Origin: Bacteroidales bacterium H3
GTDB taxonomy: Bacteria > Bacteroidota > Bacteroidia > Bacteroidales > Muribaculaceae
Assembly: GCA_001701135.1 (NCBI GenBank)
Contig: DAAN01000028.1
Span: 1-14,142, forward strand
Reading direction: 5' to 3'
DNA length: 14,142 bases
The position numbers were made by a program, and so were the translations under genes. The number at the start of each line of letters is the position of its first letter. The stretch's first letter is position 1. The notes under the pieces were generated by a model, which saw only the letters and a program-made list of their open reading frames with translations, was not told the DNA's origin and made no database searches. Shown one piece after another: positions 13,820 through 14,142 of this stretch.

Positions 13820-13995
13820 ACACTAAAGATTATTAAACACAATTTTTATGAATTTCAGAAATGACAATATCGGCTTATCGCCCCTAAAGTTAAGCGAAAG
13901 CTGAAAAACAGGTTGCAATTTTCCAAATAGAAGCACATGTTAGCTACAATTATTAATCAAACAATTGACACACTCATGTCTGTTTTGCACTGTTA
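13820..13995 (-). other. Long leader of the susC operon
   Basis: If the promoter at 14001-14032 is used, the mRNA has about 175 untranslated bases. The minus-strand leader is A/T-rich and contains a small hairpin AGC-TTTC-GCT near 13900 and the spaced pair CAATT / AATTG. I see no known riboswitch and no small open frame with a convincing start region. Long leaders with post-transcriptional control are known for some Bacteroides Sus-type operons. Confidence 0.4.
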
Positions 13996-14000
13996 TGGCG

Positions 14001-14032
14001 CAAAATTACCACAAAAATTCAACGTAGACAAC
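14001..14032 (-). promoter_or_regulatory. Candidate Bacteroidetes promoter for the susC operon
   Basis: On the minus strand TAATTTTG (14001-14008) matches the -7 TAnnTTTG consensus. Twenty bases upstream lies GTTG (14029-14032), a one-mismatch -33. The sequence CAACGT is directly repeated on the + strand at 14020-14025 and 14029-14034, one copy covering the -33, so it may be an operator. The imperfect -33 fits a promoter that needs an activator. Confidence 0.55.
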
Positions 14033-14119
14033 GTTTTTCAAACATTTTTTGCTGATTTTAACAAAAAAGTACTCATCGTGCCAGTTTTCGTGTGTGGAGC
14101 GGCGGCGTGTAAAAAAATT

Positions 14120-14142
14120 GCCGGCGGCAGGAAAGCCGCCGC
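14120..14142. repeat. GC-rich hairpin repeat, copy 3, at the window edge
   Basis: Stem CGGCGGC / GCCGCCG around loop AGGAAA, in the same orientation as the copies at 4921 and 4970, and one base different from copy 2 over 23 bases. It may continue beyond the window. It lies about 90 bases upstream of the susC operon promoter. Confidence 0.7.

Overview
The window looks like a chromosomal segment of a gut-type member of the Bacteroidales. A Muribaculaceae-like organism is my best guess, but that rests on style and not on a marker gene. The evidence is a complete SusC/SusD-type outer-membrane uptake operon, a subtilisin-like protease with a C-terminal domain resembling a type IX secretion sorting signal, promoters matching the Bacteroidetes form (TTTG, about 20 bases, TAnnTTTG), and A/T-rich rather than Shine-Dalgarno start regions.

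Left part, + strand (about 1-4275): six tightly packed, same-direction genes. They are a multi-pass membrane protein with a charged helical tail, two related proteins sharing an alpha-helical domain, an orphan protein beginning MSFLDFFKKK, a DUF1963/YwqG-family protein, and a short Sel1-like repeat protein. Most are acidic and look cytosolic. The last two overlap by four bases (ATGA). A hairpin over the final stop codon closes the unit. I know no defined function for the set; it resembles accessory clusters of immunity-type or orphan proteins.

Middle (4276-5043): an intergenic region dense in structure. It holds helically spaced copies of ATCCGACCG, nested inverted repeats, a strong terminator, a minus-strand tRNA-Thr(CGT) with its own promoter and a hairpin in its leader, and a short repetitive element. 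That element carries two GC-rich hairpins whose stems differ by a compensatory change. It is bounded by 16-bp direct repeats, one of which is the end of the protease gene.

Right part, minus strand (13819 down to 5044): SusC-like TonB-dependent transporter, SusD-like lipoprotein, a third surface lipoprotein, then the secreted S8 protease. A candidate promoter and a leader of about 175 bases lie upstream of susC. A large hairpin separates the third lipoprotein from the protease. With a protease and no glycan-active enzyme in view, the operon is best read as a protein/peptide acquisition locus comparable in logic to RagAB; this is inference. A third copy of the GC-rich hairpin lies at the right edge, upstream of the operon.
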